NCBI GenBank assembly: GCA_030655735.1
Contig: JAUSPK010000097.1
Span: 1 to 7,886, forward strand
From: Syntrophales bacterium
GTDB lineage: Bacteria; Desulfobacterota; Syntrophia; Syntrophales; UBA2210
Direction: 5' to 3'
DNA length: 7,886 nt
In this document: piece after piece, positions 1 through 6,501 of the stretch
Layout: each line of letters opens with the position of its first letter
How positions within the stretch are numbered: the stretch's first letter is position 1
Position numbers and translations under genes: made by a program
Notes under the pieces: generated by a model
What the model saw: only the letters and a program-made list of their open reading frames with translations
What the model was told of the DNA's origin: nothing
Database searches by the model: none

Positions 1-234
1 GAGATAAAGGCGGACAGCGACACTAATCAAAAAAACAAAGCAAAATATCGGGACGGAAAGACGCATTTTGATTCGTTGAACAAGAAATTTAAGGAAAACG
101 GCATTGACTGGAAATACCATTTCTACTTTTTATCGCCGGAAGACAGAACAGAGTTTTTTCAGGCTGTTCGTGATGGTCGGTATAAAAACTGGAAATCCGG
201 ATTGATGCAGGGATTAGCTAGTAATGGTAGTTAA
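1..234 (+). CDS. C-terminal end of a probable type III restriction enzyme (Res) / DEAD-box helicase-nuclease, partial
   Basis: The reading frame is open from the first base of the window to a TAA at 232-234, giving the last 77 residues of a protein whose start lies outside. It begins with Glu-Ile-Lys-Ala-Asp, which looks like the E-x-K end of a PD-(D/E)xK nuclease core. A basic region with KAKYRDGKTHFDSLNKKF and then YHFYFLSPEDRTEFFQAVRDG follow. This pattern (EIKAD, KAKY, HF..LN, FLSP.D...FF.A.R.G) is what I recall from the C-terminus of type III restriction endonuclease Res subunits and related helicase-nucleases. In those, a superfamily 2 ATPase translocates on DNA and the C-terminal nuclease cuts it. 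The helicase motifs and any partner methylase (Mod) would lie to the left and are not visible. GC is about 39% by hand count, well below the genes that follow, which suggests a different origin. The family call rests on recognition of a short stretch; another helicase-nuclease is possible. Confidence 0.6.
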   Translation, partial: EIKADSDTNQKNKAKYRDGKTHFDSLNKKFKENGIDWKYHFYFLSPEDRTEFFQAVRDGRYKNWKSGLMQGLASNGS

Positions 235-361
235 GCCGATTTCGCATGGGGTTGCCCCCTCACCCGCCAACTGATTAGTCGGCAATCTGCCTGCTCTCTG
301 GAATGCGAAGCTATTCCACCGTGCACGTGTTAAGCCAAGATAATTATAAGGAGAGTTTATT
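235..361. other. Structured intergenic gap between the restriction-like gene and era; no gene seen
   Basis: This 127-base gap has no ORF of note (the ATG at 246 runs into a stop after 10 codons), and I see no tRNA. It holds several small inverted repeats. GGGG-TTG-CCCC lies at 248-258, and GCCGA at 235-239 can pair with TCGGC at 279-283. An alternative is GCCAACT at 266-272 with AGTCGGC at 277-283 (one mismatch, loop GATT). GGCA-ATC-TGCC lies at 281-291. TGGAAT-GC at 299-306 pairs with GC-ATTCCA at 310-318, with one bulged T and a GAA loop. None is followed by a T run, so no classical terminator is evident. Overlapping palindromes GTGCAC and CACGTG lie at 321-329. I could not find a convincing -35/-10 pair for era: GATAAT at 339-344 resembles a -10 box but has no matching -35. 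Confidence 0.5.
348..353 (+). promoter_or_regulatory. Ribosome binding site that fixes the TTG start of era
   Basis: AAGGAG lies 8 nt before the TTG at 362. An in-frame TAA at 347-349 leaves only five codons upstream, and the next ATG is inside the GTPase domain at residue 21. This site therefore makes the TTG at 362 the start. Confidence 0.85.
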
Positions 362-1252
362 TTGTTTAAATCAGGTTATATAGGAATCATAGGAAAGCCG
401 AATGCGGGGAAATCCACGCTCATGAATCTCGTGGTGGGTGAAAAGATAGCGATCAGCACCCATAAGCCCCAGACGACCAGGAACAGAATCATGGGGATCA
501 GGACCACCGAGGCAAGCCAGTTTATCTTCCTGGACACCCCGGGGATACACAAGGCGAGAACACCGCTCAACCGCCAGATGGTATCGACCGCGATGAGCGT
601 CTTCAACGATGTAAACGTACTGCTTCTTCTCACCGATGCCGGGGCGCCCATAGGCAGAGACGACACCTTTATCCTCCGATCACTCAAGGACATACCGATA
701 CCGGTCGTCCTCGTTATCAACAAGATCGATCTGATAGGCAAAGAAAAACTGCTCCCCATGATTGATGAAGTGAGCCGCCTTCATCCCTTCGAAGAGGTCG
801 TTCCCATCTCCGCCCTGAAGGGATTTAACGTCGACCGCCTCCTGGACGTCATCGGAAAGATCCTTCCCGAAGGCCCGCACTACTTCCCGGACGACATGAT
901 AACGGATCGCCCCGAACGCTTCCTCGCGGCCGAGATGATCCGGGAACGAATAACCCTCCTGACCCACAAAGAGGTCCCCTACTCGACCGCCGTCGTAATC
1001 GACTCCTTCAAGGAAGATACGGCGAAGGGGCTCTTGCGGATACAAGCAACGATACATGTGGAAAAGGACTCCCAGAAGGGTATCATCATCGGCAAAAAGG
1101 GGAGCATGCTGAAGAGGATCGGGACCGGCGCACGGCTGGAAATAGAACGATTTTTTGATACCAAGGTATACCTCGAACTGTTCGTCAGGGTGCAGCCGAA
1201 CTGGGCGCAGGATTCTAGAATGCTTGGAGAATTCGGATATCCGAATGAATAG
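362..1252 (+). CDS. era: GTPase Era, ribosome small-subunit assembly factor
   Basis: Era is a membrane-associated GTPase that binds the 3' end of 16S rRNA through a C-terminal KH domain and couples 30S maturation to cell growth. The 296-residue protein has the normal full length. The N-terminal G domain shows G1 GKPNAGKST (residues 11-19), a switch I region with KPQTTRNRI (35-43), G3 DTPG (58-61), G4 NKID (120-123) and G5 SALKG (150-154). The type II KH domain carries the GKKG loop at 244-247 inside IIIGKKGSMLKRIG, and the protein ends shortly after VRVQPNWAQD, as usual for Era. The start is TTG, forced by an in-frame stop just upstream and supported by AAGGAG at 8 nt. der follows after 13 nt on the same strand, so the two are probably co-transcribed. 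The common upstream neighbour rnc (RNase III) is not present in the visible sequence. Identity is secure. Confidence 0.97.
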   Translation: MFKSGYIGIIGKPNAGKSTLMNLVVGEKIAISTHKPQTTRNRIMGIRTTEASQFIFLDTPGIHKARTPLNRQMVSTAMSVFNDVNVLLLLTDAGAPIGRDDTFILRSLKDIPIPVVLVINKIDLIGKEKLLPMIDEVSRLHPFEEVVPISALKGFNVDRLLDVIGKILPEGPHYFPDDMITDRPERFLAAEMIRERITLLTHKEVPYSTAVVIDSFKEDTAKGLLRIQATIHVEKDSQKGIIIGKKGSMLKRIGTGARLEIERFFDTKVYLELFVRVQPNWAQDSRMLGEFGYPNE

Positions 1253-1265
1253 AGGACGGAGATAG

Positions 1266-2588
1266 ATGAAACCCATAGTAGCAATTATCGGCAGGCCGAA
1301 TGTCGGGAAATCAACCCTGTTCAACCGGTTGTCCGAAATCAAGAAGGTCATCGTCATCGACCAGCCGGGGGCCACACGGGACCGGAATTACGCCGATTCC
1401 AACTGGAACGGCAAGACCTTTATGATCATCGACACAGGGGGATTTGAACCCGTCACCAGCGAAAGGATGCTCATACAGATGCGCGAGCAGACAAACCTGG
1501 CTATCGAGGAGGCCGATGCCATCATCTTTCTGCTGGACGGACGGGAAGGTCTTACCCCCGCGGATATTGAGATTACACAGATCCTCCGAAGAACGGAGAA
1601 ACCCGTCTTTTACACCGTCAACAAGATCGACAATGTCGGGAAGGAAGGGCTGACCTTCGATTTCTACCGACTGGGCATCGATCGGATCTATTCCATCTCC
1701 TCTCAGCACGGGCTCGGCGTGGGTGATCTGCTGGACGACGTCGTGGAACACCTTCCGGAGGTCTCCGCTGAAGAAGAGAAAGAGGAACGGATACGGATAG
1801 CCGTAATCGGAAAACCCAACGTCGGAAAATCTTCTCTTATTAATAAGATCCTCGGCTATGAACGCACGATCGTCAATCCCACGCCGGGGACCACGAGGGA
1901 TTCCATAGACACCTCCTTTGACCTCAATGACAGAAAATATCTCTTAATAGACACCGCCGGGATACGAAAGAAGAGCAAGGTCAGCCTGCAGCTGGAGAAA
2001 TACAGTGTGCTGGAAGCGATCAAGACGCTGAGTCGATGCGATATCGCCCTCATGATGATAGACGCGCAGGAAGGCGTCACCGAGCAGGACACAAAAATAG
2101 CCGGCCTGGCCTATGAGAGAGGCGTTGCCTGCATCCTCATACTCAACAAGTGGGACCTGATCGAAAAGGACAATGCCACGATCGGCACACACGTACAGCA
2201 CGTCAAAGACAGCCTCAAGTATCTGGATTTTGCCCCCATCATATCCATATCGGCGCTATCCGGGCAGAGGGTGACCAAGGTATTCGACCTTATCAACACC
2301 GTTTACGATCAGTACACGCAAAGGGTTTCCACCGGCATCTTAAACACGAAGCTTGAGGAGTTTACGACAAAGCTTCCTCCTCCACGCTATCGGAACAGGC
2401 CCAACAAGATAAACTACGCGACACAGATATCCACCAAACCCCCCACCTTCGTATTTTTTGTCCGTGAGCCGAAGGGCATGCACTTTTCCTACGAACGGTA
2501 TCTGTCCAACAGAATTCATGAAGAGCTGGGTTTCGAACATACCCCGGTCAGGATCATATTCAGAAAAAAGGGGGGAGAACGAAACTGA
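1266..2588 (+). CDS. der: GTPase Der (EngA), double-GTPase 50S assembly factor
   Basis: Der is the bacterial GTPase with two tandem G domains, essential for 50S ribosomal subunit maturation. The 440-residue product is of family-typical length. G domain 1 has G1 GRPNVGKST (residues 9-17), G3 DTGG (56-59), G4 NKID (119-122) and a G5-like SSQHG (145-149). A short acidic linker rich in Glu (about 166-175) follows. G domain 2 has G1 GKPNVGKSS (182-190), G3 DTAG (229-232), G4 NKWD (294-297) and G5 SALSG (329-333). The C-terminal KH-like domain (about 350-440) includes the conserved PPPRYRNRPNKINYATQ stretch near 371-387. The ATG at 1266 begins directly before the first G1 region and is preceded by AGAGGA, overlapping the era stop, and by GGAG at 1258-1261. 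It lies 13 nt after era and 13 nt before the binding-protein gene. No odd residues were seen. Confidence 0.97.
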   Translation: MKPIVAIIGRPNVGKSTLFNRLSEIKKVIVIDQPGATRDRNYADSNWNGKTFMIIDTGGFEPVTSERMLIQMREQTNLAIEEADAIIFLLDGREGLTPADIEITQILRRTEKPVFYTVNKIDNVGKEGLTFDFYRLGIDRIYSISSQHGLGVGDLLDDVVEHLPEVSAEEEKEERIRIAVIGKPNVGKSSLINKILGYERTIVNPTPGTTRDSIDTSFDLNDRKYLLIDTAGIRKKSKVSLQLEKYSVLEAIKTLSRCDIALMMIDAQEGVTEQDTKIAGLAYERGVACILILNKWDLIEKDNATIGTHVQHVKDSLKYLDFAPIISISALSGQRVTKVFDLINTVYDQYTQRVSTGILNTKLEEFTTKLPPPRYRNRPNKINYATQISTKPPTFVFFVREPKGMHFSYERYLSNRIHEELGFEHTPVRIIFRKKGGERN

Positions 2589-2601
2589 AAGAGGAACGAA
2601 T

Positions 2602-3753
2602 ATGCGTCCCATGAGACTGTTCCTATTCATCCTGGCCCTGTTTCTGGTCGCAGGACCTCCATTATCCGCAGGAGCGGCCGAAAACCCTGGCACCGTCAAA
2701 ATAGGGGTGTATCTGCCCATGACCGGACCCATGGCGGCTCAGGGACAGGCCGAGTATGCCGGGATCAGGGTCGCACACAAGATGAAACCGATGGTCCTCG
2801 GGACAAAGGTAGAGCTGTTTCTGGCAGACACCACCGCAGAGAATATCGGAACAGCGGGAGCCGCTGAGCGCTTAATCAAGGAACATAAGGTCCACGCGCT
2901 GATAGGGGAACCGCTGGGCGACGATCCGCTTGGAGGAATCTCCCTCGCCGAAGGGGCGAGAAAGCCCACTGTTATTCCTTCCACGCAGTCTCCGGCGACA
3001 GGAGACAAACGATACGCGTTCCATGTAGGTCTCACCAATGCCCTCCAGGGTGCGGCCGCGGCCCGATACGCATCTTCTTATCTCAAGATGGGGAAAGCGG
3101 CCCTCCTCATGGATATAGAACGGGATGATTCCATAGACCTTTCAAATATCTTCATGGAACGTTTTATGGCGATGGGGGGGCAGATGGTTGGAGTAGCTTA
3201 CTGCCGAACGGGGGACAGAGATTTTACCGCCCAGCTCTTATCGATAATGGCGGCAAAGGCCGACGTCCTCTATCTGCCGGTCTCTTACCCCGAGATTGCT
3301 CGTATATGCAGGCAATCCACTGATATGGGAATCAATATCCACATCATCGCTTCAAACAGCGCCCACACCCCCGGGCTTATCACTGCGGGAGGTGAATATG
3401 TGGAAGGGGTCATACTGACCACTGATTTTGTGAGCGAGGGCGCACCCGCAGATGTCGCCACGGCATACTTCGATGCGTACAAAAAGGAAACCGGCACCCG
3501 CGCGGGGCGATTTGACGTCCTGGGAGCGGACGCATATTTCTTGTTGCTTGATGCCATACAAAGGAGCCGATCCACAGCAGGATCAAAGATGCGCCAGGCC
3601 CTTGCGCGCACCAAAGGTTTCAGGGGGATATCCGGTGTGATGGATATAGACAGGGAAGGCAATGCGGTAAAAGGTGCTGTGATGCTGCAGATACAAGGAG
3701 ACGAGTTCCGGTACCTGGAAACACTGCGGCCCGGCAAAGGGCCGGGACAGTAA
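2602..3753 (+). CDS. Periplasmic type I substrate-binding protein of an amino-acid-type (LIV) ABC importer
   Basis: This 383-residue protein looks like a Leu/Ile/Val-binding-type receptor (Peripla_BP_6 fold). Residues 1-26 form a signal peptide: basic start MRPMR, hydrophobic core LFLFILALFLVAG, then a likely cleavage in LSAGAA-EN. There is no lipobox Cys, so it should be soluble in the periplasm. The mature N-terminus carries IGVYLPMTGPMAAQGQ (34-49), the usual ligand-site loop. VHALIGEP is at 97-104, and PSTQSPAT (126-133) matches the position of the ligand-contacting Ser/Thr segment. DVLGADAYFLLLDAI (325-339) is the conserved late helix. I chose the ATG at 2602 because it starts the signal peptide, follows GAGGA at 6 nt and lies 13 nt after der; the frame stays open upstream inside der, and an ATG at 2611 is also possible. 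It appears to ride on the era-der transcript and converges on livF. Its ligand cannot be read from sequence. Confidence 0.85.
   Translation: MRPMRLFLFILALFLVAGPPLSAGAAENPGTVKIGVYLPMTGPMAAQGQAEYAGIRVAHKMKPMVLGTKVELFLADTTAENIGTAGAAERLIKEHKVHALIGEPLGDDPLGGISLAEGARKPTVIPSTQSPATGDKRYAFHVGLTNALQGAAAARYASSYLKMGKAALLMDIERDDSIDLSNIFMERFMAMGGQMVGVAYCRTGDRDFTAQLLSIMAAKADVLYLPVSYPEIARICRQSTDMGINIHIIASNSAHTPGLITAGGEYVEGVILTTDFVSEGAPADVATAYFDAYKKETGTRAGRFDVLGADAYFLLLDAIQRSRSTAGSKMRQALARTKGFRGISGVMDIDREGNAVKGAVMLQIQGDEFRYLETLRPGKGPGQ
3727..3746. other. GC-rich hairpin at the 3' end of the binding-protein gene, between convergent operons
   Basis: CGGCCC (3727-3732) can pair with GGGCCG (3739-3744) across the loop GGCAAA. 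Alternatively, CCCGGC (3730-3735) pairs with GCCGGG (3741-3746) across AAAGG. It lies in the last codons of the binding-protein gene, and neither strand has a T run after it. It may slow or help end transcription where the two operons meet, but it could equally be chance GC-rich coding sequence. Confidence 0.3.
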
Positions 3754-3756
3754 CCT

Positions 3757-4464
3757 CTAGAAACCGAGATACGCCTTCTTGACCCCCTCATCCGCAAGGA
3801 GGTTTTCCGATGAATCCGTGAGGGTTATACGGCCATTTTCCATAACATAGCCCCGGCTGGCCACCTTCAGCGCCAGGTTCGCATTTTGCTCCACGAGAAA
3901 GACCGTCGTATTGCTTTCCGCATTTATCTTAACTATTATCTCAAATATCTGTTTGACAATGAGGGGGGCCAGGCCCAGCGAAGGCTCATCGAGGAGGAGA
4001 AGTTTGGGGCGTGCCATAAGCGCCCGGGATATGGCCAGCATCTGTTGTTCTCCCCCGCTCAGGGTACCCCCGGCCTGGTGACGTCTCTGTGCAAGGATGG
4101 GGAACAGTTCGAACACGTATTCCATATCCCTCTTTATCTGTGCCTTGTCCTTTCTCAGGAAGGCGCCCATATCAAGGTTCTCCGAGACCGACAGATAGGG
4201 AAAGATGCGGCGGCCTTCCGGTACCTGACAGATACCGAGAGAAACGATTCGGTCCGGCTCCATGTGCGTGATCGGCTGACCCATGAACAATATTTCGCCC
4301 GACCGCGGCGGGACAATACCGCATACGGCCATAAGCGTCGTGGTCTTCCCCGCCCCGTTCGCACCAATGAGGGTAACGATCTCCCCTTCCGCTATCTCTA
4401 TAGTGACATCCTTGAGGGCCTGGATGTTTCCGTAAAAGGTCTGTACGCTCTTGAGTTTAAGCAT
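3757..4464 (-). CDS. livF: Branched-chain amino acid ABC transporter ATP-binding protein LivF
   Basis: This is one of the two ATPase subunits that power LIV-type import, acting on the cytoplasmic face with LivG. It is 235 residues, the standard short LivF length. Motifs: Walker A GANGAGKT (34-41), Q-loop Gln80 in ICQVPEGRRIFP (LivF-typical), signature LSGGEQ (135-140), Walker B LLLLDEP (155-161) with catalytic Glu160. The switch position reads VEQN (191-194), a Gln where most ABC ATPases have His; as I recall, this is normal for LivF. The C-terminus ends AYLGF, also typical. The ATG overlaps the end of livG by 8 nt, indicating translational coupling, with a weak purine-rich stretch (GGGGAAGAG) inside livG as binding site. 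The stop is 3 bases from the stop of the convergent binding-protein gene. It is the last gene of the importer operon. Substrate class (branched-chain amino acids, or another small amide or acid) is inferred from the family. Confidence 0.93.
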   Translation of the reverse strand: MLKLKSVQTFYGNIQALKDVTIEIAEGEIVTLIGANGAGKTTTLMAVCGIVPPRSGEILFMGQPITHMEPDRIVSLGICQVPEGRRIFPYLSVSENLDMGAFLRKDKAQIKRDMEYVFELFPILAQRRHQAGGTLSGGEQQMLAISRALMARPKLLLLDEPSLGLAPLIVKQIFEIIVKINAESNTTVFLVEQNANLALKVASRGYVMENGRITLTDSSENLLADEGVKKAYLGF

Positions 4465-5248
4465 CCGTCTCTTCCCCGAGATAGGCCTTGATGACAGCCG
4501 GGTTATTCCGTATCTCCTCCGGGGTGCCCTGCGCGATCTTCTTGCCGTAATCCACTACAAATATCCGATCCGACAGGCTCATCACCAATTTCATATCGTG
4601 TTCTATCAGGAGTATGGATATCCCCTCTTCATCTCGAATACGTTTTATCAGTTTGTCAAGGTCTCTTGTTTCGTTGGGGTTCATACCGGCGGCGGGTTCA
4701 TCCAGGAGGAGCAGAAAGGGTTCCGTAGCCATCGCCCTGGCTATCTCCAGGCGTCTCTGAGCCCCATAGGGGAGGTTCTTGGCGAATTCATTCACAAACG
4801 GGTCGAGGCCTATCTTCTCCAGGATGGCGTAGCTGTCCATGACCGCTGCCTTCTCTTCCCTCATGGTTGATCTACCCCTGAGGACCGCTCCCAGCACACC
4901 CGCGCGCATGCGGCAGTGACGCCCGATCATTACATTCTCAAGTACTGTCATATTGGGAAATAAACGGATATTCTGAAAGGTTCTGGCCAGGCCTTTTTCG
5001 GTAACCTTGTTCGGTTTTAGACCGTTTATCCGCTTCGGTCTGTCTTTCCCCTGTGGGAATATGAGCACATCGCCCTCTGTCGGGGGATAGATACCCGTTA
5101 TACAGTTGAAGAAGGTGGTCTTTCCCGCTCCGTTCGGACCGATAAGCGCGACGATCTCGTTTTTCCCGACGTCCAGATCCACGGCGTCAAGGGCCCTCAG
5201 CCCCCCGAAATTCATGCCAAGATCTTGAACTTTTAGTACCGGTTCCAT
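4457..5248 (-). CDS. livG: Branched-chain amino acid ABC transporter ATP-binding protein LivG
   Basis: This is the partner ATPase of LivF. It is 263 residues, in the usual LivG range. It shows Walker A GPNGAGKT (37-44), Q-loop Gln92 in ARTFQNIRLFPNMTV (the LivG hallmark), a signature reading LPYGAQRR (149-156) in place of LSGGQ as is usual for LivG, Walker B LLLLDEP (169-175) with Glu174, and the switch His207 in LIEHDM. The tail IAQGTPEEIRNNPAVIKAYLGEE is the C-terminal extension typical of the branched-chain ATPase family. The stretch between the Q-loop and signature (about 110-135) contains the LivG-specific insert. The ATG at 5246-5248 lies 6 nt after the livM stop, so the two are tightly coupled; the SD is weak (AGGG in the livM tail). 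The 3' end overlaps livF by 8 nt. Confidence 0.93.
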   Translation of the reverse strand: MEPVLKVQDLGMNFGGLRALDAVDLDVGKNEIVALIGPNGAGKTTFFNCITGIYPPTEGDVLIFPQGKDRPKRINGLKPNKVTEKGLARTFQNIRLFPNMTVLENVMIGRHCRMRAGVLGAVLRGRSTMREEKAAVMDSYAILEKIGLDPFVNEFAKNLPYGAQRRLEIARAMATEPFLLLLDEPAAGMNPNETRDLDKLIKRIRDEEGISILLIEHDMKLVMSLSDRIFVVDYGKKIAQGTPEEIRNNPAVIKAYLGEETDA

Positions 5249-5254
5249 ATCTCA

Positions 5255-6478
5255 TCAACCCTTTTTGGTTTCCGTCACACCCTCAAATTTATACGTGCGG
5301 CGTACATTGGGGATAAGCCCGCCCGGACGAAAGACCATCATTACAACAAGCAGTACACCAAACGCCAGCATCCTGAACTCGGAAAACGCGCGCAGGTATT
5401 CAGGCATCAGTATCAGGACAAGTGCTCCGGCGATAACACCGAGTATTGATCCCATGCCCCCCAAGACGACGATACACAGGATGATGATCGATTCCCAGAT
5501 GGTAAAACTAGCAGGATTGACAAAGGTTGTCTTTGCGGCGAATACGACGCCGCTCATCCCCGCCCATGTCGCACCGAGAGCGAATGCCGTCAGTTTTGTC
5601 TTTGCCTTGTCGATCCCCATGGCCTGGCAGGCGGTTTCATCTTCCCTGAGCGCGATCCACGCCCTGCCGATCCGGGAGTCCTGCAGGCGGTTGACGACAA
5701 AGATCGTGAAGAGACACAGTCCAATCATGATATAGTAGATATATATCGTAGCGGCATGGACCGACAGATCGATCCCAAGCAGGGACGGCCTCGGAATATT
5801 GGCAATACCGCTGGGCCCGAAGGAGAATTCATTCCAGTTTTCCAGGATAATGCGTATGATCTCACCGAACCCCAATGTCACGATGGCGAGATAGTCTCCA
5901 CGAAGCCGGAGCACAGGGAAGCCCAGCAGTATTCCGAAGGTGGCCCCCAGGGCGGCCCCTATGGGGAGGACCATCCAGAAACTCAAGCCGAAATGGTAAT
6001 TTAACAAGGCATAGGCATACGCACCCACCGCATAAAAGGCGACATATCCCAGGTCGAGGAGACCCGCCAGACCGACGACAATATTGAGGCCCAGCCCCAG
6101 CATAACGTAGATCAGCGCCGTTACCATGATATTGGTCTGATACAGGGAAAAGATGAACGGGAAGACAAGGGCACATATTCCGAGTACAGCCAGTGTCGGT
6201 CTATATATCGCCTTCTTCTCCAGAATTCGCTGGGCCAGGGGGATTGTCTCCTCCCCTCCTACCTCAGCCTTTTGGGTGCCAAGCTCCTTTCGCCTGATGA
6301 AATAATGCCAGACAAAGGAGAGGATGAAGCTTCCGACACCGATCAGCAACATATTCCTCCAGCGCCATTCCACGATACGCTCCACCGGATTGACACGGAT
6401 CACCATAATGGGAAACGTGAGAAACATGAACCATACGGACACCAGAACGGCTTTTTTTATCTGATCAAATGTAATCAA
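5255..6478 (-). CDS. livM: Branched-chain amino acid ABC transporter permease LivM
   Basis: This inner-membrane permease subunit forms the channel with LivH. It is 407 residues. The conserved LivM core runs from about 93 to 390: LGLGLNIVVGLAGLLDLGYVAFYAVGAYAYA (about 127-157), the RGDYLAIVTLGFGEIIRI segment (193-210), the ATPase-coupling loop GRAWIALREDETACQAMGID (271-290), GGMGSILGVIAGA (340-352) and FRPGGLIP (383-390). An N-terminal extension of about 90 residues carries two extra hydrophobic segments (about 8-28 and 42-61) and a charged linker (62-90), as in the longer LivM proteins. The start is TTG at 6478. It is preceded by only a weak AGGG, and no ATG is available until residue 18 (6425-6427) inside the first hydrophobic segment, so the exact start is uncertain. 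The gene follows livH after 23 nt and precedes livG by 6 nt. Confidence 0.93.
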   Translation of the reverse strand: MITFDQIKKAVLVSVWFMFLTFPIMVIRVNPVERIVEWRWRNMLLIGVGSFILSFVWHYFIRRKELGTQKAEVGGEETIPLAQRILEKKAIYRPTLAVLGICALVFPFIFSLYQTNIMVTALIYVMLGLGLNIVVGLAGLLDLGYVAFYAVGAYAYALLNYHFGLSFWMVLPIGAALGATFGILLGFPVLRLRGDYLAIVTLGFGEIIRIILENWNEFSFGPSGIANIPRPSLLGIDLSVHAATIYIYYIMIGLCLFTIFVVNRLQDSRIGRAWIALREDETACQAMGIDKAKTKLTAFALGATWAGMSGVVFAAKTTFVNPASFTIWESIIILCIVVLGGMGSILGVIAGALVLILMPEYLRAFSEFRMLAFGVLLVVMMVFRPGGLIPNVRRTYKFEGVTETKKG

Positions 6479-6501
6479 CTGCCAAGACCCTGTAATAATG
6501 G

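Noticed and set aside
191..194. Gln in place of the switch His in LivF (protein residues 191-194, VEQN) as a possible catalytic defect
   Set aside because: As I recall the family, VEQN is normal at this site in LivF proteins, so it is not a lesion.
339..351. GATAAT / TATAAG as a -10 box for era
   Set aside because: No -35-like hexamer lies at the right distance, and TATAAG overlaps the ribosome binding site.
680..1375. A 231-residue open frame on the - strand spanning the end of era and the start of der
   Set aside because: It is antisense to two certain GTPase genes, has no recognisable motif and no RBS support; it is a shadow of their codon use.
2458..2601. Upstream in-frame extension of the binding-protein gene into der
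   Set aside because: These 48 codons are out-of-frame der sequence, and the signal peptide begins at the ATG at 2602.
3886..4491. A 201-residue + strand open frame opposite livF
   Set aside because: It lies within the antisense of livF, whose ABC motifs are complete; composition and lack of any domain mark it as a shadow.
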